Shown one piece after another: positions 42,869 to 52,490 of a DNA stretch of 64,000 nt. The notes beneath the pieces were generated by a model that saw only the letters and a list, made by a program, of their open reading frames with translations, ran no database searches and was not told where the DNA came from. Made by a program: the position numbers and the translations under genes. This stretch comes from Pilatotrama ljubarskyi (lineage: Eukaryota > Basidiomycota > Agaricomycetes > Polyporales > Polyporaceae), in assembly GCA_022385805.1 (NCBI GenBank), contig MU277721.1, positions 174,323 through 238,322 on the forward strand, given 5' to 3'. The stretch's first letter is position 1. The number at the start of each line of letters is the position of its first letter.

Positions 42869-44941
42869 CTACTTGACACTTACTTGCAGCGCGACGACAG
42901 GCTGTACTATAGAGCCCGATGAAAGCCCGCCACACGGCCAGCTCCTGAACTTGAGGGTCACAGAACCGCACGGCAACTCCCAGGTATGCGAGGCCCCCTG
43001 CCAGCATGCGACATGCTCCTCCGCACACTTCGCCCGCAACATAGGCACGGAAAGCTCTACGTAGGAAGCCGCATGAGGCGAAAACGAGACGGTGACATGT
43101 AACGGATAACGCTCGAGGCCATAGTCGGAGGAGATCCACGGACAGGTTGCGATGCGAATCAGAAGGTGTGCAGGGGACGGATGAACGGCCGAGGAAGGGA
43201 TACGGAAGGGGATAGTGCATGATGAAGGCTTGTCATGGCAATTGATGATGAACATGTTGCATGGCCCTCGCCAGGCCGCGGTGAACCCTGCCGCTGAGAG
43301 CTGTGAGAGATTCCAACGAGGTATGATGATGGTGCACGGCGCGCTGAATACCATGCGAGCATCCCAGCCGCTGCGATGAGTGAGGCCAGAGCAGCACTCG
43401 GATGGCCGTGTCGCTGAGGGCCTGTGGGCTATGCAGACGGTCTCCTGCGCCGCAGATCGTAAGCGAGCCTGCAAAGCGCGCGAGGCCGGTCTATACAGAG
43501 AAACCGCTCGACCATTCCCGACTCCCGGCCAGTGCGAACCCTCGGTAGAGGACAATGTCGGAATGACATCGGGGAATTCGTAGCCTACAGCATATTGGCC
43601 GGCCACTGGGGTCTTGTGTAGGAGGAGGCCTATCAGTTGCTTTCGATCGTTGTGGCACGCAAGGATAGCCACAAAGACGGACTCGGAGGGGTGCAACTCG
43701 ATGATAGGAAGCCGGGTCTCCACCCCACAGCTGGTGATCGTGTAATGGGGTATAGCCAGGCACGAAGACGACTCGCCGATAACATCGGCTACAGAGTTCA
43801 CTTCGACAGGAGTGATAGCGGACAAGTCTTTGAAGGCACGCGGAGATGGGGCGAGCAGGAAGCGTTCCGGATTTGGAGGACCGCACTGGCACCCGGAGAA
43901 CATGCGGCCAGAGACGTCGATTCCACGTAGGAGTGCTGGGCCCATGAGTGCCATTTGGAAGGATGAGGATACAGGTTGAGGATCGTCGCTTGCGTTCAGA
44001 TCTTGCTCAGGTTCGTCTGCCACTATAGGCAAGGGGCGGGAGCCCCACACGAAGATGCTATGGTCGGAGATCTGCCGAAGGATCTCCTCCTGGAGCCTGT
44101 AAAATGCGTTGCGGCCCTCCCCATAGATCGTAGGCATGCATATCCCGAAGAGGCCAAATAGTGAATACGCCTCGTCCTCTTCGCGCGTTGTCTGCCTCCG
44201 CGAAGCCCACGACATGCGGCGCGCGACGCTGATGGAGTGAACTTCCACCTCCTGTAGGAGAACCGGGCGGTCCACACCCGTGATCTCCTCGATGAGGTCC
44301 ACCATGTCCTCCTTCGTCCCGAGCATCTGCCAGTCCTTGGATAGAAAGAGGACGTCCTGCGGCGCAATGAGCTCTTGAAGAGTCCAACCGCGAGTGAACC
44401 ATCGACTCCGCCTAAAGGCCGATCCCTCCGCAGCGGGATCCTCCAGGTCGCCGACGTCGACCAGGAAGGCCAAGCACACGGCGGCGAGGGAGTACCACCT
44501 GAACATCGAGTTGATCGACTCGGATAGCTCGGAGCTGCTGGCCTTGTCTATGCAACATGAGTCGATCCACACGTAGCGGTATCCCATGGTACGAGCGAAC
44601 GCGCAGCAGGCGCGAATCTTGGGCGACAGCCTGGCGTCGTCTCGTAGGGATGGGCATCCTTCGCCGGGTTGCAGTGAACGTTCAACTCGGGAGGAGCTTG
44701 TCTTGGCAGTTGCTAGTATGTCCTTGACTTCCTGCGCCCACATCACACCCGCAGAGGTTAGCCTAGAGGGCCGGCAGTACAATGATGAGGGCAACGACTG
44801 GGAGGTCAGCCGCACCTGGAAGGTTTGCTCCCCAGCCTGATCCCAAACGTGCGAGAGTATTGCATACCGATCCTCGCCATGCTTGTCGGGCGGGTTATGG
44901 AACCAGCGGAGCTCCATATCGTTCGTGTTCAACAGCCACAT
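42869..44941 (-). CDS. HET-domain (heterokaryon incompatibility) protein
   Basis: ATG at 44941-44939 gives MWLLNTNDMELRWF, then YAILSHVWDQAGEQTFQ, the classic HET opening. An 84-nt stretch starting GTGCGG and ending GCGCAG just after TFQ is probably an intron whose removal keeps the frame. Next come YRYVWIDSCCIDKASSSELS, INSMFRWYSLAAVCLAFL, RSRWFTRGWTLQELIAP, SVARRMSWASRRQTTREED, EAYSLFGLFGICMPTIYGEG and FYRLQEEILRQISDHS, a complete HET domain of about 260 residues. The C-terminal ~380 residues have no WD, ankyrin or NACHT motif I can see. HET domains resemble TIR domains and trigger cell death when incompatible strains fuse. The Het-C gene lies 10 kb upstream on the same strand. The frame is intact, so it looks functional. 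Confidence 0.9.
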   Translation of the reverse strand: MWLLNTNDMELRWFHNPPDKHGEDRYAILSHVWDQAGEQTFQVRLTSQSLPSSLYCRPSRLTSAGVMWAQEVKDILATAKTSSSRVERSLQPGEGCPSLRDDARLSPKIRACCAFARTMGYRYVWIDSCCIDKASSSELSESINSMFRWYSLAAVCLAFLVDVGDLEDPAAEGSAFRRSRWFTRGWTLQELIAPQDVLFLSKDWQMLGTKEDMVDLIEEITGVDRPVLLQEVEVHSISVARRMSWASRRQTTREEDEAYSLFGLFGICMPTIYGEGRNAFYRLQEEILRQISDHSIFVWGSRPLPIVADEPEQDLNASDDPQPVSSSFQMALMGPALLRGIDVSGRMFSGCQCGPPNPERFLLAPSPRAFKDLSAITPVEVNSVADVIGESSSCLAIPHYTITSCGVETRLPIIELHPSESVFVAILACHNDRKQLIGLLLHKTPVAGQYAVGYEFPDVIPTLSSTEGSHWPGVGNGRAVSLYRPASRALQARLRSAAQETVCIAHRPSATRPSECCSGLTHRSGWDARMVFSAPCTIIIPRWNLSQLSAAGFTAAWRGPCNMFIINCHDKPSSCTIPFRIPSSAVHPSPAHLLIRIATCPWISSDYGLERYPLHVTVSFSPHAASYVELSVPMLRAKCAEEHVACWQGASHTWELPCGSVTLKFRSWPCGGLSSGSIVQPVVALQVSVK

Positions 44942-46655
44942 CTGGAGTCTGGACAAGCACTGAGACGAGGACGAGGGGGTGGTAATTTGTACCGGCAGCG
45001 CACACGCTCGTCACATGTTATAGCTGCCTTCAGATCCATAGGCTCCTGTCAGTCTAGAAACTACGCATCCAGCGCTTCGAGCGGAGGGTCGGTACGAGAA
45101 CAGAGTGACAGTTGGCAGGGCAACCCTATAAGGCCTGTCAGCGGAGTCCTCTCGACCTCCTTACCCGACGTCAACTCGTCGACTCCGCACCATCAGATCA
45201 CCAAACGCTGGGGGTGTAGCGTGCTCGAGTACATATTCAAGATGGCCCCTGGCCTATCGATGATATGAAAGCAGCTGTAAGGGAAGATATCATCTAGATA
45301 AGGCGAGAATGCGCTGCGTAGAAGTGAGTATACTTACAAGTTGTAAGCAGTTCCGAGTCAGCGTCAGTTCATCATAGCGGTAGTACCTTCGGTGGTTCTA
45401 GTAGTATCGATATCGTCCTCGGACTAGCAATCTGCATCGAGCAAGGAGTACAGTATTAGCCTACTAGGACACAAGTTCAAGAGCCGCGTCAATGACAATC
45501 AATCGTTGGCTCACCTCACTTAAGAGCATCTTGGCTCGCCAGTGGCGATCGCGAGGGCTTGCATGCCACATCAGTATGTTAGAGTTGCAAGTACGAAAGA
45601 CGTCAGACGCCGTTCCAGCTTGGTTACTAGAACAGGACGGATATCGAGCTGAAGAAGGCTGAGAGAGAGAGAGAGAGAGAGACGACCGGCGGAGTCAGAA
45701 GCTGGGCGGGTTATAGACGCTCATATGAAGTACTGCGCGCATGGGCAGAAGTACTACATAATCATGATTCCACGGCACGGTCATCACTATATAGTACTAA
45801 TCCACTGAAGATCCAAGATCCCATATTTCCGCTCCGAGTCCGCGCGTTCAGTGAGTGTCAGATGCAGCGCAGCGCGCGGAGCCTCGGAGGGGCGACGATC
45901 CAAGAGCGCGAAAGCCCGAACCCAGTGAGCAGCTGAGGATGGGACGGCTGAGACGCGTGAAGCAAGGCGACACAACGACGAGCCTGAGGTAGTACATATA
46001 TGATACAACGAAGCGGATAGCGATGGACAAAGCAGACGGCCGTGGGCCAGTATACGACAAGAGGTGCCAGCGGGACAGGGGACAGGGGAGGAGTACAAGA
46101 CGACGAGAGCGACCGACGAGCGAACGGACGAGAAGCCAGATACTATACAAGCATACGAGGCGAGGCACACGACAGCAGGGCGATATCTTGATTACGGGCG
46201 ACCGAAGACGAAAACGAACCAAGAACGTAACACGTAGAAATAGCAGCCAGACGCACACGGACGAAACCCAGCGCATACCTCGCTGGCAGGGCCCTCAGGC
46301 TCTCCCTACCGCCCTCTCACCGCCGCTCGCGGTGATCGGTTCGGGAGTACTAGAATGGTCCCCGCCCAGCGACGCACGCACGCACGCTCTCTAAACCAAT
46401 CCAAATCCAGATCTAGTGTTCACCAGCTGCATACCCGCCCCGTCGAGAGTCGCGCGCCAAAGGGAGCGCCCGGCGTGTCGTAGTGTTCGACGCGGGGCGC
46501 TCCAAAGCGGGCGCGCGACTCGAGGGAGAGTGTGCTGCTGCTGAGCGCGATTCCGGATGCCTGTGGGGACGCGTGAGTCAGCGTGTGGAAACGCACGAAG
46601 GACGAAGGGTCGTGGGGAAAGGAAGGGACACGTACGGATTCCTCGCTCCACCCGC
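44942..46655. other. Long intergenic region with a GA microsatellite
   Basis: No supported gene over 1.7 kb. The part nearest 46656 is presumably the 3' UTR of the C2H2 gene. Confidence 0.5.
45661..45682. repeat. (GA)11 microsatellite
   Basis: Uninterrupted GA dinucleotides; likely polymorphic between strains. Confidence 0.9.
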
Positions 46656-47908
46656 CTACTTGCGCCGCGCGCTCGCAACGGGCTTCGTCGGGACCTTGTC
46701 CTTGCGCCGCGGCGAGCCCTCGTCGGTATGCTTCGAGATGTGATGGCGCGTGAGGTCGTGCCGGCGGCTGAACGACAGCCTGCACCCGGCGACACCGCAC
46801 GCGTGCGCGCGCACCTTGTCGTGCACGGACCGGACGTGGACTTTCAAGTTGTGGCTGCGCGCGAAGGCTGGCGAGCGAGGCCACGGGCGCGGGGTGGGTG
46901 AAGGTTGGAGAGTCGCGTCAGCGGGATTGTAGAGGGTGACTGGAGAGGTGGAGGGTACTGACCGGTCCCGCACTCGTTGCACGTGTAGCGCGGTGTCGTG
47001 TCCTGGCGGCGGCGACGTTTTGCGGGCGCGGGCTTGGTCTCTGCGTACTCGACGTCGTCCTCGTTGTCGTCGGCGCGTGCCTCGCGCTTGCAGGCCGGGG
47101 CCGAGGCCGCCAAGGTCGGCGGGCGTGGCGAGGCGAGGGTGGTGGAGGTGGTGGCGGCGGTGTCCCCAGAGACGCGCAGCTGTGAAGAGAGACGCGTCGG
47201 TGAAACGACATGACCGTTCGCCGCCATCCCCGCTCCCAGACTATACGGCGCGTCTGCAGCTGCAGCACCCTGACGATGCGGGTGCTGCAGCGGCAGCGGC
47301 AGCTCATAGCCGTCTTCGGAGGCGAGGGACGCGGGCGAGCTTCTCGGGAAGCAGGAGGAGGGAAGGATACGTACGTCGGACAGGGCGGGGCTCAGGTGCA
47401 GGTTCGGCGCAGCTTCGAAGGTGAAGGCGAACGAGAAGGCGTCGCTGTCGGAGGCGACGGCGGCAGCGGGATCGGCGAAGTCGTCGATGAGGGACCAGCC
47501 CTTGGCGAGGGAGGGCGAGCCGAAGTCGGAGTCGCTGACGAGCGTCGCGTCGGAGAGCGGGGAGAACGGGCCGGCGGAGACGAAGCTCGAGTCTCCAGAG
47601 AGGACGGTGGACGGGCGGGAGAGGGAAGAGGGTGTGCTGAGCGCCAAAGCGGCGGTCCAATCGATCGCGTTGAACGCGTACGGGTCGAAGTCGGGGGCCG
47701 CGGGGAGCTGGTTCGAGTAGGCGGAATCGAGGAGGTATTGCTCGACGTCTTGGTCGAATTGCTCGGGGGGTGGCATTGCGATGGAATCGCCGAGCAGCTC
47801 GTCGACGAGCCCGTGCGTCGCGCCGTTATCGTGATACTCGCCACAGGCGGTGGTGGGGAAGAAGGCCGACGGGTCGTAGGTGATCTGCTCGTCCGACAAG
47901 TTGTACAT
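46656..47908 (-). CDS. C2H2 zinc-finger transcription factor, paralogue of the gene at 8030-9090
   Basis: The start is placed at 47908-47906 (MYNLSDEQITYDPSAFFP) because the sequence just upstream reads as a 5' UTR intron (GTACCC to TTCACCAG). The N-terminus of about 250 residues is acidic and Ser/Ala/Pro-rich with Asp/Phe clusters (FDQDVEQYLLDSAYSN), resembling an activation domain. A basic stretch KPAPAKRRRRQD precedes the fingers. Finger 1 is split by an intron after CNECGT; joined it reads CNECGTAFARSHNLKVH plus VRSVH, C-x2-C-x12-H-x4-H. Finger 2 follows (CGVAGCRLSFSRRHDLTRHH). The tail HTDEGSPRRKD matches HTDLGSPRRKD in the paralogue. TAG is at 46656-46658. An in-frame segment (VRILPSSCFPRSSPASLAS) begins with a GTACGT that could be a second donor; its removal would break the frame, so I keep it. 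Confidence 0.8.
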
Positions 47909-49041
47909 GGCAGCTGGTGAATAACGAGGGTGCGTGGATGAAGGCAGGGGCAGGCGGGGCGATGGGAACAAGGGAGGGGACGGGGAGAGGATGGGTACTT
48001 GGGCTGTTCGCGGGCGCTGCGAGGCGAACTCAATCGACTGCGGCATTGCTGCAGCTTCAGCCTTCCTCGCTTCTCTCGTGGCCAAAATCGCCCTCGAGGC
48101 CGTCCTCGGGATCTCCCATGACGAACGAGGCTGTCTGCGCCAACGCAGCCTCCCCACGCACCCAGGAACACAAGGTTTAATACCGGATAATTCGCCGTGC
48201 TCCAGACACGCTCGCGTTCGCCAGGGGCGACATCGAGTCTAGCAGGACGTCGCTTGCGAGTCTGACAGACTGACTTACGTTTGGAGTCCTATGAAAAACT
48301 CGAACAAAGACACGCGTCGCGACGAAGAACAAGGCGCAGGTGCGGCGACGCAGAACGGGCAATAAGGAGGACAAGGACGGGCAGGGCGTGGACGACTTCT
48401 CGGGACGATCATCTACGCGGTGACAGCGACTGCAGCAGGGGCCCAGCCACAGACGCGCGGCACGGAGCGCGTCTCCGACGTTTCGCATCACGTGCGTCAC
48501 GTGCACGCGTCCCGTCCGGTGGATGCCACGGCGCAGAGCGTAGACGACGAGAGACCGGGAGCGTCGCGTCGTGCACCGCGTGTCAGCGGAGCGTTCGCAT
48601 CATAGTATGCACTCCTCTTCCCCAGGGATCTCGGTGCGCTCTTTGGTCAATGGTGACCCTCGTGAAAAGAGGAAGTCATGCGGCTTATCGTACTACAGTA
48701 GTTATTACTCAAGAGGGACACATTCGAGTCCAGGTCTCAAGCCAAGTACGAGCGCGGTACGGGCCAATGGGTGCTTGGTTGAGTGAGCCATTTGAAGGAA
48801 GATGGGACCCCGAGACTTGCGACTTGACATACAACACTGCCACCGGGTGTTGACGTTGAGACCCCGCGGACAGCGCCGAGAACGGATCCCGACCACGCCG
48901 ATCTCTAGATCTGCTCCAGCCTCCAAGTTCGTCTGCGGTGCTCTCGCCTCAAGTGGCAGCTGGTATAACAGCTCGCGTCTCGTGGCTCGCGCTCGTTCAC
49001 TGTCTCCTCGGTCTTGGGCTTCTTGCTACCTCACGATCAGA
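47909..49041. other. Upstream region of the C2H2 gene, no supported gene
   Basis: Long frames at 48281-48853 have a low-complexity, Arg-rich composition typical of chance reading of GC-rich DNA. Nothing recognised. Confidence 0.45.
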
Positions 49042-49662
49042 ATGACTGCGGAGGAGTAAGTAGTCGCTTCGAGAGACTCAGAAGCTGGCGGCTTTGGGAG
49101 GATCTCTTCACGGCCTTCGAGGCGTCTCTCAGTATTCTGACGCTCCATCAACGTGCGAGTTGGTTCTCGTTGTCGGTCTTGCTGCAGCTCCTTCCAGCCC
49201 TGTGAATGCGATCTCCCTTTGTCGTTGCTCGTATCCGTACTAGCTCCACTTGCGAGTAAGTAGTCGCGTACTGCGCGCCGGTGCTTGGTCTGCGAGCAAC
49301 CCGATCGCCCAGGACTCTGCAGGACGCTACTCGCTTGAGGATATGATGGTCTTCCACATCAAAAAAGCACGAAGACGTCCGCAGGTTGACTATTGGAAAC
49401 GGATCGTGCTTGATCAAGTTCGCACATCCCGTCCTCCAAGGTGGTGAGTGCCGCGTATCGTAAGTCGGCCTGGCTCGAAGTCGACCTCTACAGTTGCTTT
49501 GGACGACAGCAATGCGCGAATCCCTCTTCTCTGCGTGAACACTGCTTCCACGGCAGCGTATGGGCGTCCATCGGTGTCCCTCCCACGCGCTCCGTTCCGA
49601 CTCTGCCATTCTCGCCGCGCATTGGGACTCTGGAGACGGGCAGCCGTACGAAGCGTCACTAG
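49042..49662 (+). CDS. Possible small spliced gene of unknown function
   Basis: A four-exon model has consistent phases: ATG 49042 (MTAE), donor GTAAGTAGTCGC at 49056, acceptor GCTGCAG, then SFQPCECDLPLSLL, a second donor with the same GTAAGTAGTCGC word at 49256, then RRYSLEDMMVFHIKKARRRP and VDYWKRIVLDQVRTSRPP, a third intron to CTCTACAG, and CFGRQQCANPSSLREHCF, ending at TAG 49660-49662. The middle exon has convincing protein-like composition; the last exon is weaker and another frame there (from 49560) is also open. No domain is recognised. It could instead be the 5' part of the C2H2 gene that follows. Treat as a hypothesis. Confidence 0.3.
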
Positions 49663-50055
49663 ACGTCACAAGACCGCGACATCTGGAGCCTGTGCAGTCT
49701 GCGGATGTAGAGCACGCGAACTGCTCAGCCTGGGTGGGAGGAGAGATGCAGGCGCGGCGGTTCGCACGAGACGACGAGAAGGCTGCATTGCGCGCCTGTC
49801 TGCCTCGTAAGGCGAACACGGCCCGCATAGACGTCTTCTCGACGGAGAAGCAGTGATGGCGCAGACGTTGTGCCTTCACAGCGCCTCCGAGTCAGAGACG
49901 CCTGCGATTCCGGAGGCGCATATATACCACGACCGCGTCGCGGTGCCGTCCCCCCAGGCTTGCTCTGCCCCTCGCTCAGCTCTGCCTGCCATGTATGCTA
50001 TGCCAGACGGCAACTTCATAAATGCGCACAATTCCTCGACTTTGAGGGAGGTCTC

Positions 50056-51315
50056 ATGGACTATGGCCCATTCGACCGTTCCGGACCGCCGCCCGCCCAT
50101 CCCGATGATGGTCGCTTCACTCGACAGGCCGGTGACGGCGACCCCTTGTCTATGCAGGCCGTGCCCTCCTCCGGAAACGACATGTTTCCGGGTCTAAATC
50201 TCCCTTCCTCTCATTTCCCCGAGGCGTCTCACACTGCCTATGATCCCGTCAGTGAGCTCTTAGCTGTGCTGGGCGCGCCTGGGTACTGGCACAACGCCTT
50301 CCGTGAGTGTGCCAATCGTTGCCCGACGTGTTGATCCGCCGTTCACGTCTGCGACAGGCATCCCTCTAGTTTCTGCAGGCTCAGAGACTCTTCCCGACGC
50401 CGGGCCGCACGGCGTCGGCGGATGCGCGTCTATTGGCATTCTGCCGGGACCTGGCCCGCCATCGCAGCAGGCCTACTACTTGGCCGACCCTGGGGCTTGC
50501 CCTGGAACTCTGCCCCCCGTCCCGCAACCTCTGCTCTTCCCAGGCATTCCTTCTCCTCCCGATCACTGGCAGCATGGATCCGCCGTAATGAGCCCGGGAT
50601 CGTACCTCGGTCCTGACATGGCAATGAACGGGCCATACTATCTCGACACGCAGTACGCCTCCGATCCGGCGTCCACCTTCCGACGCTGCACGGCCTTGAC
50701 GCCAGAGGATCGCTCGCCCGGAGATCACGGGTTCTACCCAAGTACTCCGTCCATGACGTTTTCCTCACCCGGCGGCTCCTCCTACTCGCTCGACAGCCCC
50801 TACCCCTCCCCTCATTCCGAACAGCCTGAATGGCCATCCCCAAACATGCACAGTGCCGCCGACGTCGTCGGTCCTACCAAAATGTATGTGGCACCTGATG
50901 GCTACGTGCACCTCTATGCGCAGGAGGAAGAGGTAGACAAGAAGGGGAATCTGCACAAATACTACATATGCCGACTCGACCCTCAGCTTGAATGCAACAA
51001 ACGTATGTGTATGAATCTGCATTGAGCAATGGATGCGCCGCTCATTATCATTACTGCGCGCGCGCGCGCAGCCTACAAGTACTGCCGAAACCTCTACGCC
51101 CATCAGCGCAAGCCCCCTCACAACCTCAACTTCAAATTCTCCATCTGTGTAGACTGCCAAAGGCCTTACAAGGACAAGCGCAGCCGCGACAAGCATCGTC
51201 GACAGAAACACACAGCCCCAGGGGACCTGCGTGAAGGCTGCAACGAGCCGGTGCGTCCAGCCTTCTCATATCTGTCACGCTTGTGGATTGCTCAGACTGA
51301 CGCCTGCCGCAGTGA
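50056..51315 (+). CDS. Zinc-finger protein with C-terminal C2H2 finger
   Basis: The start is tentative: ATG 50056 (MDYGPFDRSGPPPAHPDD) is the first in a long open frame, and a GCATATATACC word about 130 bp upstream could be the TATA element. Exon 1 ends WHNAF; after a ~55-nt intron a Pro/Ser/Gly-rich region continues (QQAYYLADPGACPGTLPP, STPSMTFSSPGGSSYSLDS). The conserved part begins VGPTKMYVAPDGYVHLYAQE and YYICRLDPQLECNK. An intron ending in a (CG)n run (51057-51070) follows, then PYKYCRNLYAHQRKP and a C2H2 finger CVDCQRPYKDKRSRDKH plus RRQKH (C-x2-C-x12-H-x4-H). Splicing out a final intron puts TGA directly at 51313-51315; without it the frame ends at 51331. A likely regulator; targets unknown. 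Confidence 0.7.
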
Positions 51316-51331
51316 ACCCCTCCACTTTTAA

Positions 51332-51410
51332 CCCATTGTCGCAATGGGGTGTCCAAGCAAAAAAACCGCTTAGTCTCGACGACTAAACAGTTTTTTCCCC
51401 TCGACACCCC
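51332..51410. repeat. Nested hairpins just downstream of the C2H2 gene
   Basis: CCCATTG-TCG-CAATGGG (51332-51348) is a perfect 7-bp stem. Overlapping it, 51346-51375 pairs with 51381-51410 around a 5-nt loop (24 of 30 positions), with outer arms GGGGTGTC and GACACCCC and an A6/T6 block inside. It could mark the 3' end of the transcript or part of a foldback element together with the larger repeat next to it. Confidence 0.65.
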
Positions 51411-51441
51411 GGAGCCTCAACGGTCGTCTTGTAGAAGGTAT

Positions 51442-51679
51442 GTAGTGGCGGTGCGGGGTCGGCGCGGCGGCATCGACTCGAATGCCGTCGTCAAGACCCC
51501 CGCCCCCTCAAGTACATCGACTCAAAGGGCAAACCCCTCTCCGGACCTCCGGACCGAACCCCTGGACGCCACCGCAGACTCCCCGCCGTTTCCCTTCGAG
51601 TCGATGTACTCGAGGGGGCGGGGGTCTTGACGACGGCTTTCGAGTCGATGCCACCGCGCCGACCCCGCGCCGCCACTGC
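51442..51679. repeat. Long inverted repeat with 88-bp arms
   Basis: Arm 51442-51529 is the reverse complement of 51592-51679 at all but about six positions; the loop is 62 nt (51530-51591). Landmarks in both arms: GGGGTCGGCGCGG, GGCATCGACTCGAA, GCCGTCGTCAAGACCCCCG and GTACATCGACTC. No transposase or clear target duplication was seen. A transcript through it would fold into a long double-stranded hairpin. Confidence 0.85.
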
Positions 51680-52490
51680 GTCAACACGCACTCTACACAA
51701 ATGCCTCCCGCTCTCGTCCCCCCCACGCCAACCCGTGACTTCTGCTCTGTCCGGTCCTCTCTACTACAGCTTTCCAACCGACCCTGACTCATGCTCTTCT
51801 CGACGCTCTACTACACCTCGGCGCTGCGACTGCTGGCAATCGCGTCTCCGCCTCAGGCCGTCCCTCCTTGATGTCGCGCCACCCGCCGTATCGCATCATG
51901 CCCTCCCCTGCCTCGCCTCGCCTCGCCCTCAACCCTGTTTGAAAGAGCTCGCGCTCAACCGCGAGCCGGACGCTAACATCCTCATTCCCGGCGAATCAAC
52001 AACGCTATCTCAAACCCACGACCTCGCTTCCTCCTCCGAACTTGATACACGAGATCCCCCGCCTTCGACGAGGCTGTACTAGTACAACTATTTCCTAGTA
52101 CTCCACGTACCCGGGCCAGAGTGTTGTGCGTCTCGACGACGCGGCTGCGAAATGTCGTTCCTCGGTCTCACGTCTCGCTTTCCGCTGTATTTATGCGACG
52201 CGGTTTCGCGCTCTTCATAGGCACTTGGCACTTGTACCTCGAGTCTGGGTGTACGATACGGCTGGGCCACAGCCGCTTGGTGAACCTATCTATGGTTGCA
52301 GTCATATATTGGCGTGCCGTGAGCATATGCGGTGCCACTCGATTCGACTGCATTCACTAGGTACTATGTCCCGGCGAGCGGAGTGGTTGCCGTGTTCCGC
52401 ACGTTCGTCGGTCGACGAGTCGGATTCCAAGCAAACCTCGCTCTGCGCGGTCAGGGTGATACGCCAGATTCATCAGCTCGGGTGGACGTT
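51680..52490. other. Intergenic after the inverted repeat
   Basis: Contains only Arg/Ser/Pro-rich chance frames. No gene supported. Confidence 0.45.

Noticed and set aside
47210..47920. Plus-strand 236-codon frame over the second C2H2 gene
   Set aside because: Shadow of the acidic N-terminal exon on the opposite strand.
48281..48853. 190-codon plus-strand frame
   Set aside because: Arg-rich chance frame; no start context, splice partners or family resemblance.
49148..49879. 243-codon minus-strand frame
   Set aside because: Mixed composition without domain motifs, and overlaps a better-supported plus-strand exon.
51442..51679. CRISPR-like repeat array
   Set aside because: The structure is a single inverted repeat with one loop, not direct repeats with spacers, and the genome is eukaryotic.
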